Assembly: GCF_000251105.1 (NCBI RefSeq)
Contig: NC_017034.1
Location: forward strand, 806,001 to 870,000
DNA length: 64,000 bases
DNA from: Methanocella conradii HZ254
GTDB taxonomy: Archaea; Halobacteriota; Methanocellia; Methanocellales; Methanocellaceae
Reading direction: 5' to 3'
Shown piece after piece: positions 17,112 through 26,417 of the stretch. Within the stretch, counting starts at the first letter, position 1, and the number at the start of each line of letters is the position of its first letter. A program made the translations under genes and the position numbers. The notes under the pieces were generated by a model. It was not told the DNA's origin, did not search any database, and was given only the letters and a program-made list of their open reading frames with translations.

Positions 17112-18758
17112 ATGAGGAGCGATACGGTTAAAAAGGGCCTGGACAGGACGCCGCACAGGGCACTGCTAAAGGCTGTCGGCGTCACGGACAGCGACATGAA
17201 TAAGCCTTTCATAGGCGTGGCCAACGCATGGAACGACGTCGTGCCCGGCCACAAGCACCTGAAAGGCCTGGCTGATAAGATAAAGCAGGGGATCAGGGAA
17301 GCAGGCGGGGTGCCTTTCGAGTTCGGGGTCATCGGCATATGCGACGGCATCGCCATGGGCCATGAGGGGATGTTCTACTCGCTGCCGTCCCGCGAGGTCG
17401 TGGCGGACTCCATCGAGCTTATGGTGGAGTCGCACCGCTTTGACGGCATCGTCATGCTGGGCACCTGCGACAAGATCGTGCCGGGCATGCTTATGGCCGC
17501 CCTGAGGGTTAATATACCTTGCGTGGTGGTTACGGGCGGCCCCATGGAGCCGGGGCGGCTTGACGGCAAAGACCTTACGCTTATCTCGTCATTCGAGGGC
17601 GTCGGCAGCGTACGGGCGGGCAGGATGACCGAGGCCGAGCTCAAGCGCATCGAGGACGCATGCTGCCCGGGATGCGGAAGCTGCCAGGGCCTATATACTG
17701 CCAATACCATGGCCTGCATGGCCGAGGCCCTCGGCCTGTCGCTCACCGGGTGCGCAACCGCACACGCCACGAGTGCATCTAAGGCGAGGATAGCCCTGGA
17801 GAGCGGCCGCCGAATCGTGGAGCTTGTAAAGAAGGACGTCAAGCCCCTCGACGTCGTGTCCCGCGAGTCGCTCCTCAACGCAATAAGGGTGGACCAGGCC
17901 ATCGGCGGCTCTACGAACACGGTCCTGCACCTGATGGCCATAGCGATGGAGGGCGGCATCAGCCTCGAGCTGGATGACTTTGACAGGATTAGCGGCGAGA
18001 CGCCGCACATCTGCAACATGGGGCCGGCAGGGCCGTACACCATGAAAGACCTTGACGAGGCCGGGGGAATTCCTGCGGTGATGAGCCGCCTGGCTGGCAT
18101 GCTCATTGACGTCCCCACGGTCAACGAGGCCTCCCTGCTGAGCATCGCCAGAGCGGCAAAAGTGCTGAACCCTGAGGTCATCAGGCCCTTGAGTTCTCCC
18201 GTGCACAAGACGGGAGGCATAACTGTGATGTACGGAAACCTCGCCCCAGGCGGGGCGGTGGTCAAGAGCGGCGCGGTGAGCGAGAAGATGCTGAAGTTCA
18301 GGGGAAAGGCGAAGGTCTTCGACTCGGAGGACGAGTGCAACAAAGCGATCATAGAGCGCGAGATAAAGCCGGGCGACGTCGTCGTCGTGAGGTACGTCGG
18401 CCCCAGGGGAGGCCCTGGCATGCCGGAGATGCTCGGCCCCACCTCTGCCATAGCAGGGATGGGCCTCTCCGAATCAGTCGCCCTCATCACCGACGGCCGT
18501 TTCTCCGGCGGCACGAGAGGCCCCTGCATAGGCCATGTCACCCCTGAAGCCGTGGACGGCGGCATGATAGGCTTGCTAAAGGATGGCGATGTCATCTCCA
18601 TTGACATACCCGGGAAAAGGGTGGACGTCGACCTGTCCCCCTCAGAAATAGAGGCAAGGCGGAAGTCTTTCATGCCCAGGAAAAAGGAGCTAAAGGGCTA
18701 CCTGGCAAGGTATGCGAGGAGCGTAACGAGCGCTTCGCTAGGAAGCATAATAAAATAA
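17112..18758 (+). CDS. ilvD: Dihydroxy-acid dehydratase
   Basis: IlvD makes the 2-oxo acids of valine and isoleucine synthesis and carries an Fe-S cluster. The 548-aa protein shows the cluster cysteines in MLGTCDKIVPGM and CCPGCGSCQGLYTANTM, and the C-terminal DGRFSGGTRGPCIGHV. A TATA-like CTTATATG lies about 60 bp upstream. A long antisense frame within this gene is a GC-codon shadow and not a gene. Confidence 0.96.
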   Translation: MRSDTVKKGLDRTPHRALLKAVGVTDSDMNKPFIGVANAWNDVVPGHKHLKGLADKIKQGIREAGGVPFEFGVIGICDGIAMGHEGMFYSLPSREVVADSIELMVESHRFDGIVMLGTCDKIVPGMLMAALRVNIPCVVVTGGPMEPGRLDGKDLTLISSFEGVGSVRAGRMTEAELKRIEDACCPGCGSCQGLYTANTMACMAEALGLSLTGCATAHATSASKARIALESGRRIVELVKKDVKPLDVVSRESLLNAIRVDQAIGGSTNTVLHLMAIAMEGGISLELDDFDRISGETPHICNMGPAGPYTMKDLDEAGGIPAVMSRLAGMLIDVPTVNEASLLSIARAAKVLNPEVIRPLSSPVHKTGGITVMYGNLAPGGAVVKSGAVSEKMLKFRGKAKVFDSEDECNKAIIEREIKPGDVVVVRYVGPRGGPGMPEMLGPTSAIAGMGLSESVALITDGRFSGGTRGPCIGHVTPEAVDGGMIGLLKDGDVISIDIPGKRVDVDLSPSEIEARRKSFMPRKKELKGYLARYARSVTSASLGSIIK

Positions 18759-18765
18759 AAATTTT

Positions 18766-19140
18766 TTACTTACAATCCTTAGCTACCTCTTCTATATTAT
18801 GCAAAAGCTCCTTGAGCGATATAGGCTTTTTGAGGAAGCGGACGGCACCAGCCTCTTTGGCCTCCTTTTCCACAGCATCGTCCGCGGACACAAAGATGAT
18901 CTTCGTATCAGGCCGCTCCGAGAGTATCTCCTTTGTGGCCTCCATGCCGTTCTTCGTCGGCATCCTGTGGTCCATTATGATGATAGGGGCGGGGGTCGAG
19001 TGCTCCTTTTCCACGGCGTCAGTCCCATCGTTGGCAACGAACGCGATGTCATAGCCTTTTGAAGACAGGGCTAGCGTATATAGCCTTTGTAAGTCCGGCT
19101 CATCATCTACAATGGCGACTTTTAGCAATGTTAACCCCAT
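18766..19140 (-). CDS. Single-domain (CheY-like) response regulator
   Basis: The 124-aa protein is a bare receiver domain: acidic pair D12/D13 in VAIVDDEPDLQ, phospho-acceptor D57 in IIIMDHRMPTKNG, Thr/Ser switch in IIFVSADDA and Lys in FLKKPIS. There is no output domain, so it would act by protein contact. The frame is open for 35 codons upstream, but those are of poor quality and cover a TATA box (TTTATACT near 19180). The ATG at 19140 fits a start of transcription about 25 bp after that box. The partner kinase is unknown; a kinase without linked regulator is at 30043. Confidence 0.88.
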   Translation of the reverse strand: MGLTLLKVAIVDDEPDLQRLYTLALSSKGYDIAFVANDGTDAVEKEHSTPAPIIIMDHRMPTKNGMEATKEILSERPDTKIIFVSADDAVEKEAKEAGAVRFLKKPISLKELLHNIEEVAKDCK

Positions 19141-19262
19141 GGTCGACGTCAATATTGGTATCTGCCATATGTGAATATGAGTATAAATATTCTGCTGTAC
19201 ATAACGATTACACCAGTAAAGCTTATGCCTATAAACATGCATCAAGTAATTTAATTGTTTTT

Positions 19263-20670
19263 CATGGGTGTTCGGTTAAGCTATCCATGGTTGCATTAGC
19301 CTTTTTCTGTTGATGTTCGGGGTTTGTCCTTGGCCTATCATTATGCTGAAGTATGTTATCATGTCCAGTTCCAGGTCCATGCTATTGAGGACTGCTTTTA
19401 GTATTCCGTATGCGTTCTGGGCGAAGGCTTTTGCCCATTGTAGATGGGTGTACAGGTGGGCTTTTGCAGGGTTATGTTTTCTTACCAGTCTGAGCAGTTG
19501 GCGGCTGCATATGAACGTCAGGATGCTTACCCATATGAGGCATTTGACCACGTTGGGGTTTGTGCTTTGTATCTGGTCCAGGTGGTAAACGTCTTTGAGT
19601 TCTTTAAAAACGAGCTCTATCTCCCATCTTGCGCCATACAGGCTTGCCACGTCTTCGCCGTTCAACACGCTAATGGGGATGTTGGTCAAATACGAGTGGT
19701 ACTGCCTGGTCTCTTCGTTGAGCACGAGGACCATACGGAAAGTCCTCGTTGTCCTGGTAGTTTTGCCCTTGTATTTCCGTCTCCTCACCTCTACTTCGAC
19801 CTCCACGTCCAGGAGTTGCCTTTTCAACAATGGTAGTACGTCTCTGAGCTTTTTGCCCAGGACGTCTACCGAGTTGCCCCGGCATACCTGGTTCACTTTT
19901 ACGATTAGGGGATTAGCATTTCCTTTAAGCCGGCTCACGAAAAAACCGCCGTAGCGCTCGATCTTATCGAAACTATTGTAATCGAAGAAACCCAGGTCGG
20001 TCAATAGGACTCGGTCTCGTAGCCAGGATCCTAATCGGAGGGTCTTCACTTCACCGGTCCTCTCCGGGAAGAGCCTCACCGTGTTGACACTATCCGTCAC
20101 CGCGCTCACTATACAGGAGAGCTTCAACCCCGCGGCCACTTTTCTAGAGCGGGCGGCAGGCCACAAATCCGCGAGGGACGCATGCAAACGAATGATCGTG
20201 CTATCCTGGATGAGAAGGTCCTTGAACCCCAGCTTGTCCCCTAATTTGAGACAAGGTTCTCTCGCCTGAAGTTCGAAGGCATGTACCACGCACCGATGAA
20301 GAAAACGCTCCATCTCCGGATTAAACAGCATAAAAACTGCTAATGCTCAGGTTGACACCGGACATGGTTTCATAGCCTCTTTCCAGCCCACGCATCGACC
20401 TCATAAAACTGATGCCAAAACCCAGGACGACCACCCAGAACATGATCACCGGATTCGATCTTCCGGTTACGCTTAATAAAACCCGTCTCAGCAGCCGTCT
20501 TACGGAGAAAATCCTCAGGAAACAACTCGGTCAGACACGGTGCGCACGGATCAACCATCCGCATGCTTAAAGAATCACTCATACATCATCCCATTAAAAT
20601 ACTATAATATATATTATTATAGTATTCTAGATTATTAAACGCTTAACATACCCTTAACCGAACACCCATG
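19263..20670 (-). mobile_element. IS4-family insertion sequence (ISH8-like), 1,408 bp, degenerate
   Basis: The element is bounded by a perfect 18-bp terminal inverted repeat: CATGGGTGTTCGGTTAAG at 19263-19280 and its complement at 20653-20670. A perfect 10-bp target duplication AATTGTTTTT flanks it (19253-19262 and 20671-20680). End sequence CAT, size near 1.4 kb and 10-bp duplication match the ISH8 branch of IS4. It carries one transposase gene on the minus strand, broken by two frameshifts, so it cannot move by itself. It lies between the response regulator and marC and disrupts no gene. Confidence 0.93.
19276..20582 (-). pseudogene. IS4-family DDE transposase, two frameshifts
   Basis: The reading frame starts at 20582 (MSDSLSMRMVDPCAPC), follows the family to about 20440, then needs a one-base deletion (an extra A in GAATCC after RNRKI) to continue as MFWVVVLGFGISFMRS. 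A second shift near 20325 is needed to continue as FNPEMERFLHRC. From 20331 to 19276 the frame is open for 351 codons and has the DDE residues: D in LLIQDSTIIRL, D in VLLTDLGFFDY and E in YGARWEIELVFKELK. Two independent single-base shifts point to decay rather than programmed frameshifting. Confidence 0.85.
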
Positions 20671-20709
20671 AATTGTTTTTATATATAGCCTGTCTATCTC
20701 CGCAGCGTT

Positions 20710-21342
20710 TTATACGCCGAGGGCCGGGAACGCATGAAGCAGGCCTTTCACCGCCATCTCCACCGCTATGGTGGCGAGCACGATGCCCATTATCTTCGTC
20801 AGGACCCTTGCGCCATCCTTTCTTATGACATTATAGACCCATTCACAGTTGATGAGTATAATGAAGGCGGCGATCATGGCCAGCAATATCGCCAGCATTA
20901 TGGAGCCCTTGAGCACCGGGGTGCTAGCCTCGTTCATCAATATCATGACCGTAGTCATGGCGCCAGGGCCGGCCAGGAGGGGTGTGGCCATCGGAGTCAC
21001 TGCGACGCTCTCCCGCTCCTCATCCTCGTCTATCTTCGACGCAGGGCTCCTTCCCATGAGCATGTCGAAGGCTATGGCCAATAACAATAAGCCGCCTGCT
21101 ATCCTGAGGGAGTCCAATGTGACGTTGAGCATGTCGAAGAGCATCTTGCCGATCAGGGCGAAGACGAGCAGGATGGCGGTAGCGATGATGACCGACTTTA
21201 TAATGGCGTTCTTCCGCTCGGCAGGCGTGAGCTTCTGGGTCAGGGATATGAATAGCGGGACGTTGCCAAACGGGTTGACGATGACGAATACGCCTACCAG
21301 CGCATGGACGAATAGGGTGTCGGCCAGGAAGCTGAGTTGCAT
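20710..21342 (-). CDS. MarC-family integral membrane protein
   Basis: The 210-aa protein has six predicted membrane segments and the MarC signature early on (VIVNPFGNVPLFISLT) repeated in the second half (TPLLAGPGAMTTVMIL). Its transport role is not established; despite the name the family is not proven to act in antibiotic resistance. It is monocistronic and lies 40 bp from the right end of the IS element. Confidence 0.88.
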   Translation of the reverse strand: MQLSFLADTLFVHALVGVFVIVNPFGNVPLFISLTQKLTPAERKNAIIKSVIIATAILLVFALIGKMLFDMLNVTLDSLRIAGGLLLLAIAFDMLMGRSPASKIDEDEERESVAVTPMATPLLAGPGAMTTVMILMNEASTPVLKGSIMLAILLAMIAAFIILINCEWVYNVIRKDGARVLTKIMGIVLATIAVEMAVKGLLHAFPALGV

Positions 21343-21448
21343 CGTAAGCAGGATGTCTGGTAACTATTAAAATTTTTCGACGTTTACGTTTGCGGCCCCG
21401 GCGTGCTCGACGGCAACAATTTTATTTTTTAACGCCTTGAATTATTAT

Positions 21449-21838
21449 ATGCGTCAAATTTGTATACATGAGGATTCTACCGCAAATGACCTGGCGCCCC
21501 TGGCCGTATGCGTCCACAACCTGTTCGGGCAGCTCCCCGTCACGGCCCGGAGCAAGAATAAGCGTGGCGTCAGGGTGGAGGGGGGCAGGGTGATATCGAT
21601 GGACTATACCGGGCCGTTCCTGGAGCTTTCGATCGCAGAGAACAGGGTAATCCATGACCGTCCACCTTCCGGCGTGTATCATGGCATCCCCGTCGTGGTG
21701 TCGCCCATACGTATCGATGGCGAGCCGGTCGCGGCCATAGGCGTGGTTGACGTCACCGGTTCGCTGGACCTAAAGGCCCTAATGGACCAGTACGCCAGCC
21801 TGCAGAAACAGATGGGCTATGAACTTGAACGATTGTGA
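21449..21838 (+). CDS. DUF2111 family protein (methanogen-specific)
   Basis: The 129-aa protein matches the DUF2111 family known almost only from methanogens: DLAPLAVCVHNLFGQLPVTARSK, then PSGVYHGIPVVVSPI and AIGVVDVTGSLDL. It is probably cytoplasmic with a PAS/GAF-like small-domain look; function unknown. I chose the ATG at 21449 rather than the TTG at 21437, as the region is AT-rich promoter. The next gene starts 66 bp downstream. Confidence 0.8.
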   Translation: MRQICIHEDSTANDLAPLAVCVHNLFGQLPVTARSKNKRGVRVEGGRVISMDYTGPFLELSIAENRVIHDRPPSGVYHGIPVVVSPIRIDGEPVAAIGVVDVTGSLDLKALMDQYASLQKQMGYELERL

Positions 21839-21904
21839 GAAAAGCTTTATATGTTCCTTTCCTTTACAAATGACTATACATTTAAAAATGTAGAGGGAAT
21901 CTGT

Positions 21905-22726
21905 GTGAAGAGGATCGGATTTATCCTAATGGCTATTATGCTGATAGCTTTAATGGCGCCAGCATGCATGGCGCAGAGCGCTCAGACCGTCGTGAACGTG
22001 AAGGGATACGTCTACAAAGGGGCCCTGCCCGTAGACGGAGCCAAGGTACAAATATACTCATGGGATGGAGAGAAAATGGGCACATCGCCAATGAGCACCA
22101 CGGTCAGCGCGACGATAGACGGCTTATCCGGCGCATTTGAGTTCAAGAACGTGCCATATGACCCATCGAAAACGTTCAACTGGGTAGTGCAGGCAGAGAA
22201 GGATGGCGCACAGGCGCACGCCATGGTGTACATCGTGCCCCCGCAGCAGGCTGGAGAGGCTCCCAAGGCTGAGCCCATCGTGCTCGACCTGGGCATGTGG
22301 GACTGGAAGACCGACCTGAGGGGCATGGTGCAGAGCGGCAACCTGGCGACGAACGCGCTGCCGATAAGCGACGCCACCGTGAAGATTTACGCTCGCGATG
22401 CCAACGGGACTGTTGGCACGACCCCTGTGGCGACGGCGATAACTGATGCAAGTGGCCAGTTCGACATCCCCAACGTCCTGGGCTACGGGCAATACCAGGC
22501 AGTGGCAATTACAAAGGATAACCACGTCGCCAGGACAAACTTCACGGCATACCAGCAGGAGACCCACGTCAATTTAGTCATGACCGATATCATCCTGGCC
22601 ACCCCGACGCCTACCGCTAAGCCTGGCGGAAGCACCAGTGGCGGATTCTTCGGATTGCCCGGGTTTGAGGCCGTGCTGGCGCTTGCGGCTCTATCAGGCA
22701 CGTCGCTATTCCTCCGAAGACGATAG
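21905..22726 (+). CDS. Exported protein with two Ig-like/carboxypeptidase-regulatory-like domains and PGF-CTERM anchor
   Basis: A GTG start (21905, preceded by GAGGG) gives VKRIGFILMAIMLIALM, a signal peptide cut near MAQS. Two related domains of about 105 residues follow (NVKGYVYKGALPVDGAKVQIY and the second with NLATNALPISDATVKIY), resembling CarboxypepD_reg/Ig-like folds of surface proteins. The C-terminus has a Pro/Thr linker and FGLPGFEAVLALAAL...FLRRR, a PGF-CTERM sorting signal processed by archaeosortase ArtA in other archaea. This predicts a lipid-anchored cell-surface protein. Confidence 0.85.
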   Translation: MKRIGFILMAIMLIALMAPACMAQSAQTVVNVKGYVYKGALPVDGAKVQIYSWDGEKMGTSPMSTTVSATIDGLSGAFEFKNVPYDPSKTFNWVVQAEKDGAQAHAMVYIVPPQQAGEAPKAEPIVLDLGMWDWKTDLRGMVQSGNLATNALPISDATVKIYARDANGTVGTTPVATAITDASGQFDIPNVLGYGQYQAVAITKDNHVARTNFTAYQQETHVNLVMTDIILATPTPTAKPGGSTSGGFFGLPGFEAVLALAALSGTSLFLRRR

Positions 22727-22839
22727 TGGTGCCAAATAGAAGGGCGGGGCCAGCAGGTTCCCCCTTTTACTTTTTTAACTGCGAATAAATTCGTAGTCAT
22801 CGAAAAAGAGATGAAGGATGCCGCTTTAATGGCTTACAT

Positions 22840-23553
22840 ATGGATGATGAAAAGTTTTTGGTGGTCCCTTTAGGCAAGAAGTCCAAGGCCATAACTCAGA
22901 CCGTGTCTAACGATACGGCCATGGAGATAATGGAGCTGCTGGCCGACGGCCCGCTGTCCACATCTAAGGTCGCCGAAAGGCTCGGCATCCCGCTCACCAC
23001 CGCCCAGTATAACATAGAGAAGCTCATGGAGGCCGGGCTGGTGAAGGTCGCCAGGACGAAGTACAGCGAGAAGGGGCGGGAGGTCAAGCTCTACGAGGCC
23101 TATAATAGGGCTATAATCATCCTGCCCGGGAAGTCGGGGGCGGGGGCGGCGCTGGACGCCCTCAAGAGGTGCCTGGTTTTATTGCCCATAATAGCGGTAA
23201 TTTCCGCTGCGGTGGAGTACCTAATGTCATCTTATTTTGGCGCCGTGCCCTATGAGATGGGCGCCGCAGGCGAGCCCATGCTTCGGGTCGCATCCTCGCC
23301 GGTGCCGGCATACGCGCCCAAGGCCGCGCCATCGCTCGATCAAGCAGCCCAGGGCGCCCCCGCATTATTGCAGCATCCCGGCGTCATCTTCTTTGCGGGC
23401 TGCCTGCTCGCCATCTTCTTGATAATGGTGATGGAGTACTTCCGCTACAAGAAGATGCCGGGCCCGTGGAAGCGATCAACGCCCACGGCGCTTGCGGGCC
23501 GTGGCGACGAGGGCCGTGATGATGACTCCGGCGGTTCCGGCGGCCAGCAATAG
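22840..23553 (+). CDS. Membrane-bound winged-helix (ArsR-like) regulator
   Basis: The 237-aa protein has an N-terminal ArsR-type winged helix (about residues 25-90: DGPLSTSKVAERLGIPLTTA, then LMEAGLVKV and a basic wing), followed by two membrane helices (about 105-128 and 185-205) around a Pro/Ala-rich extracellular loop. Such one-component membrane regulators are common in Methanosarcina-type archaea. The target is unknown; the neighbouring convergent surface protein is a candidate. Its last 78 bp overlap the 3' end of that gene in antisense. Confidence 0.8.
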   Translation: MDDEKFLVVPLGKKSKAITQTVSNDTAMEIMELLADGPLSTSKVAERLGIPLTTAQYNIEKLMEAGLVKVARTKYSEKGREVKLYEAYNRAIIILPGKSGAGAALDALKRCLVLLPIIAVISAAVEYLMSSYFGAVPYEMGAAGEPMLRVASSPVPAYAPKAAPSLDQAAQGAPALLQHPGVIFFAGCLLAIFLIMVMEYFRYKKMPGPWKRSTPTALAGRGDEGRDDDSGGSGGQQ

Positions 23554-24981
23554 GCCCTCAATGGAGCCGGCCTTTAGCGGGGGCTCGCTTCTGGGCAGCA
23601 CCCTGAGCTGCGCTATTAGGGTGGTGTCCTGGCTTTCGCATTCTAAATATATTTTAGCCGTATAGTTACCCGTCGTGCCGTTGGGCACCCTCGCCCTCAC
23701 GACGAACTCTGAGGCGGAGCCTGGCTCGACCTTTATCTTGCCCCACGGCGCCCCGCTCATATAGTATGCCCAGTTATCGCCCACCTCTGCGGTGGCCATC
23801 AGCTCCAGGGGGAAGTCGCCGTCGTTGTACACGCGGACGGGAAGGTCGAAGGCGTCGCCCTCGGACAGGTTTATCGACGGGCAGCCATCGACTGATTTAT
23901 ACCCTTTTATTATCGCCTCATATAGCGGCGACCCTTCGACGTTTATGCGCAGCGTTAGCTTATTTGAGGTGGTGTCCTGGCCTTTCAGCGTGAGGTTCAC
24001 CGTATAGTGGCCCGGCGCGGTGCCCCCTGGGACGTACACCCAGAAGTCCGAAGATGCGATCTGGCTTTCGGCGGCGTAGAACGCCGTGCCGTTTCCGGTG
24101 GTCGCGCCCCATCCTGCGGGCTTTTCTATGTCAAGCTGCAGCGGCTTATCCCTTTTATACCGGTTATTCACGCTGAAGACGAAATGGGCGGTGTCGCCCG
24201 CCTTCACCGTCCTCTCCGGATAGTTCGTGTAAAGGTCGAGCGTCTCGTAGGGCAGGTCCTTCACGATGACCACCACTGGAATCCTGGCGTAGAACGGCCC
24301 GCCGGTGACCAGCACATAGCAAACGTATGCCCCGCGCCTATCCCCATTATACTGGAACATGAAGGTCGCCTCTTTCTTATCGCCGGACCGTATGCCTATC
24401 ATCTCCCCATCGGGGCACCATCCGTACCAGTTCTTATAGTCCGCTTCGGGGGATTGAAGCGTGAACGCGACGTATTGGTCGGTAAGCTGGCTGTTTTCTA
24501 CGCAGACTGTGACCGCCACAGGCCTGCCCGGGCTCGTCTCCACGACGGGGTTGACCACGTAGGGCACCAGCCCGTTATATGGCACCTTCGTCAGGAGGCG
24601 GTTCAGCGTCCTGGTCCCCCTGAACTCCTCCTCTGTCATGAGGGTCTGGAACCCCGTCGCGGCCGTCACGACCGAATAGGTGCCAGGGGTTATCACCACG
24701 CTGTAGTAGCCTATGGCGTTCGACCTGCTCTGGTTCACTATCTGCTGGCTCCGTATGAAGTATATGACCGCTCCAGGGACGGGGTAAGACGTGTCGGAGC
24801 GGGCGGCATCCGTGCCGGTTATGTAGCCTTCAACGTATATTGGCCGGTCGCCATCGCTGCCGGAGTCTATCGTTGTCGACTGGCCGAATGAATACGGCAT
24901 CATAGAATACAATATGAGAATTGTGAGGGCTATCGCCCCACGGAATGCTCCGCCCACGTAGTTCTTTTTATGCGCCTTCAT
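23476..24981 (-). CDS. Exported surface protein with carboxypeptidase-regulatory-like and CARDB/NEW-like domains, C-terminal anchor
   Basis: The 501-aa protein has an N-terminal signal peptide (SMMPYSFGQS), a carboxypeptidase-regulatory-like domain (about 45-130: YVEGYITGTDA...NAIGYYSVVITPGTYSV), then several beta-sandwich repeats with the alpha-galactosidase NEW/CARDB look (DTAHFVFSVNN, GHYTVNLTLKGQDTTSN, GNYTAKIYLECESQD). It ends with one membrane helix and ARKRRGR. This is an envelope protein with the outside domains tethered to the membrane; ligand unknown. Convergent overlap of 78 bp with the regulator gene at 22840-23553. Confidence 0.83.
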   Translation of the reverse strand: MKAHKKNYVGGAFRGAIALTILILYSMMPYSFGQSTTIDSGSDGDRPIYVEGYITGTDAARSDTSYPVPGAVIYFIRSQQIVNQSRSNAIGYYSVVITPGTYSVVTAATGFQTLMTEEEFRGTRTLNRLLTKVPYNGLVPYVVNPVVETSPGRPVAVTVCVENSQLTDQYVAFTLQSPEADYKNWYGWCPDGEMIGIRSGDKKEATFMFQYNGDRRGAYVCYVLVTGGPFYARIPVVVIVKDLPYETLDLYTNYPERTVKAGDTAHFVFSVNNRYKRDKPLQLDIEKPAGWGATTGNGTAFYAAESQIASSDFWVYVPGGTAPGHYTVNLTLKGQDTTSNKLTLRINVEGSPLYEAIIKGYKSVDGCPSINLSEGDAFDLPVRVYNDGDFPLELMATAEVGDNWAYYMSGAPWGKIKVEPGSASEFVVRARVPNGTTGNYTAKIYLECESQDTTLIAQLRVLPRSEPPLKAGSIEGLLLAAGTAGVIITALVATARKRRGR

Positions 24982-25154
24982 AAGCCCGCCACGCTAATGG
25001 CAAGTGCCGCGACCGATGCCAAATATATAATCTGGGGGATAAATTATAAATATATTTCTATTTAATTAAAAAGAAGCCGCCCCGTAAAGGCTTATATTCC
25101 AGCGTTATGCATCGCACGCATTAAATATATATAATAAATGCTTCACCATACATA

Positions 25155-25715
25155 ATGATGGAACTACCCACCCCAGAAAGCATAAAAAAGAAGCGCATAA
25201 GGCTAGGCCTCACGCAGAGCGAGCTGGCCGAGCGGGCGAAGGTGAGCCAGCCGCTGATAGCGCGCATCGAGTCCGGGGACGTGGACCCCCGGCTATCCAC
25301 GATAAGGAGCATAATGACGGCGCTGGAGGAGATGGAAAGGTCGAGGATAACGGCCCGTGACCTGATGACGTCCCCTGTCGTCTCGCTATCGCCTGACGAC
25401 ACCGTGGAGGAGGCGGTCAAGCTCATGGAGAAGTACGGCTTCTCTCAGCTGCCAGTGCTCGAGAACGGCGTGCCCATCGGCAGCATTTCGGAGAACGTGC
25501 TCGTGCAGGCGATGGGCAGTCGTGACATAGATCGGATAAGTAACGCCAGGGTGCGCGAGCTAATGGAGGGGTCTTTCCCAGCGGTGGCCCCGGCTACAGA
25601 CATGGGGACCATATCCGCCCTCCTCGAGACCAATCATGCCGTCCTCGTCATGGAGATGGGCAGGGTGGTGGGCGTCATCACCAAGTATAACTTAATGCGG
25701 CTCATTAAGAAGTGA
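25155..25715 (+). CDS. XRE-type helix-turn-helix plus two CBS domains regulator
   Basis: The 186-aa protein has an XRE helix-turn-helix (about residues 8-60: RKRLGLTQSELAERAKVSQP) fused to a pair of CBS domains (about 68-186: DLMTSPVVSLSPDDTVEEAV and VRELMEGSFPAVAPATDM). CBS pairs bind adenosine nucleotides, so it is likely an energy- or AMP-sensing DNA-binding protein; this fusion is common in methanogens. It lies 59 bp upstream of the histone gene on the same strand but the gap looks like a promoter. Confidence 0.9.
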   Translation: MMELPTPESIKKKRIRLGLTQSELAERAKVSQPLIARIESGDVDPRLSTIRSIMTALEEMERSRITARDLMTSPVVSLSPDDTVEEAVKLMEKYGFSQLPVLENGVPIGSISENVLVQAMGSRDIDRISNARVRELMEGSFPAVAPATDMGTISALLETNHAVLVMEMGRVVGVITKYNLMRLIKK

Positions 25716-25774
25716 GCTCACAAACTTTTATTAGGTATAGGGCAAATTAAGTTAGACGACGAGAGGATACCATT

Positions 25775-25987
25775 ATGTCAGAGATATCTAAGGCACCAAT
25801 CGCCCGGCTGTTAAGCCAGGCGGGCGGGGAAAGGGTCTCCGCCGAGGCGGTCGATGAGATGGTGAAGTACACTGAAGATTACGTGTTGAAGGTCGGCGCC
25901 GAGGCCAGCAAGCTCTGCGCCCACGCGGGCCGCAAGACCATAAAGGCGGACGACATTAAGCTGGCCGTTGAGCGGATAAAATTATAA
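25775..25987 (+). CDS. Archaeal histone
   Basis: The 70-aa protein is a single histone fold of the HMfB/HTz type: PIARLLSQAGGERVSAEAV, then AHAGRKTIKADDIKLAVERI, with the RKT signature of the last loop. It forms DNA-wrapping dimers and multimers. GAGAGGATA upstream of the ATG supports the start. Confidence 0.96.
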   Translation: MSEISKAPIARLLSQAGGERVSAEAVDEMVKYTEDYVLKVGAEASKLCAHAGRKTIKADDIKLAVERIKL

Positions 25988-26417
25988 CAACAATCATACT
26001 TATAATAATTATTGTCCTCTTTTAAATGAGAACGCTCATCCTCTTTTATTATTTGGCCCGGGACCCGAACGCGTCACGTTGAATTACTAAAACGATGGTC
26101 GGGTAGATGGTTGGCGAATAAAAGAAGATGCGATGTCAAACCATCCGTTATCAAATAGAGCCTCCTCTTCAGTCTAAAGAAGGTTTTTCGTTATTTGACG
26201 AAAACATCACTCCGCCAAAATAAGGTACCGAGTTCCCGCTCATAAAAGGAAAAGAGGCACAAAACAAGTGCTACCATCGATTAATAAATTTTTATACAAT
26301 AAAAAACATCAAATAAATGGCTAAACAACTGTCGATTCTTTCACAAGACTTATTTAGACGCAAGGACATTCTACATGTAAAATCATTATGGACTTTCACG
26401 CGTATGGAGGACAGAAG
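25988..26417. other. 430-bp intergenic region, no gene seen
   Basis: Between the histone and por genes. I see no credible ORF or RNA gene. The start is AT-rich with T-runs (likely histone terminator). A perfect 7-bp hairpin TTTTCGT/ACGAAAA lies at 26185-26204. An AT-rich stretch with TTTTTATACAATA near 26290 is the best por promoter candidate, leaving a leader of about 100 nt. Confidence 0.5.

Noticed and set aside
17375..18673. 432-codon open frame antisense to ilvD
   Set aside because: Low-complexity Ser/Pro/Thr-rich shadow of a GC-rich real gene; no start context or family look.
19141..19245. 35-codon N-terminal extension of the response regulator
   Set aside because: Covers a TATA box and is unlike any receiver N-terminus.
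24007..24891. 294-codon open frame antisense to the surface protein at 23476-24981
   Set aside because: Arg/His/Gly-rich shadow; the minus-strand protein has signal peptide, domains and anchor.
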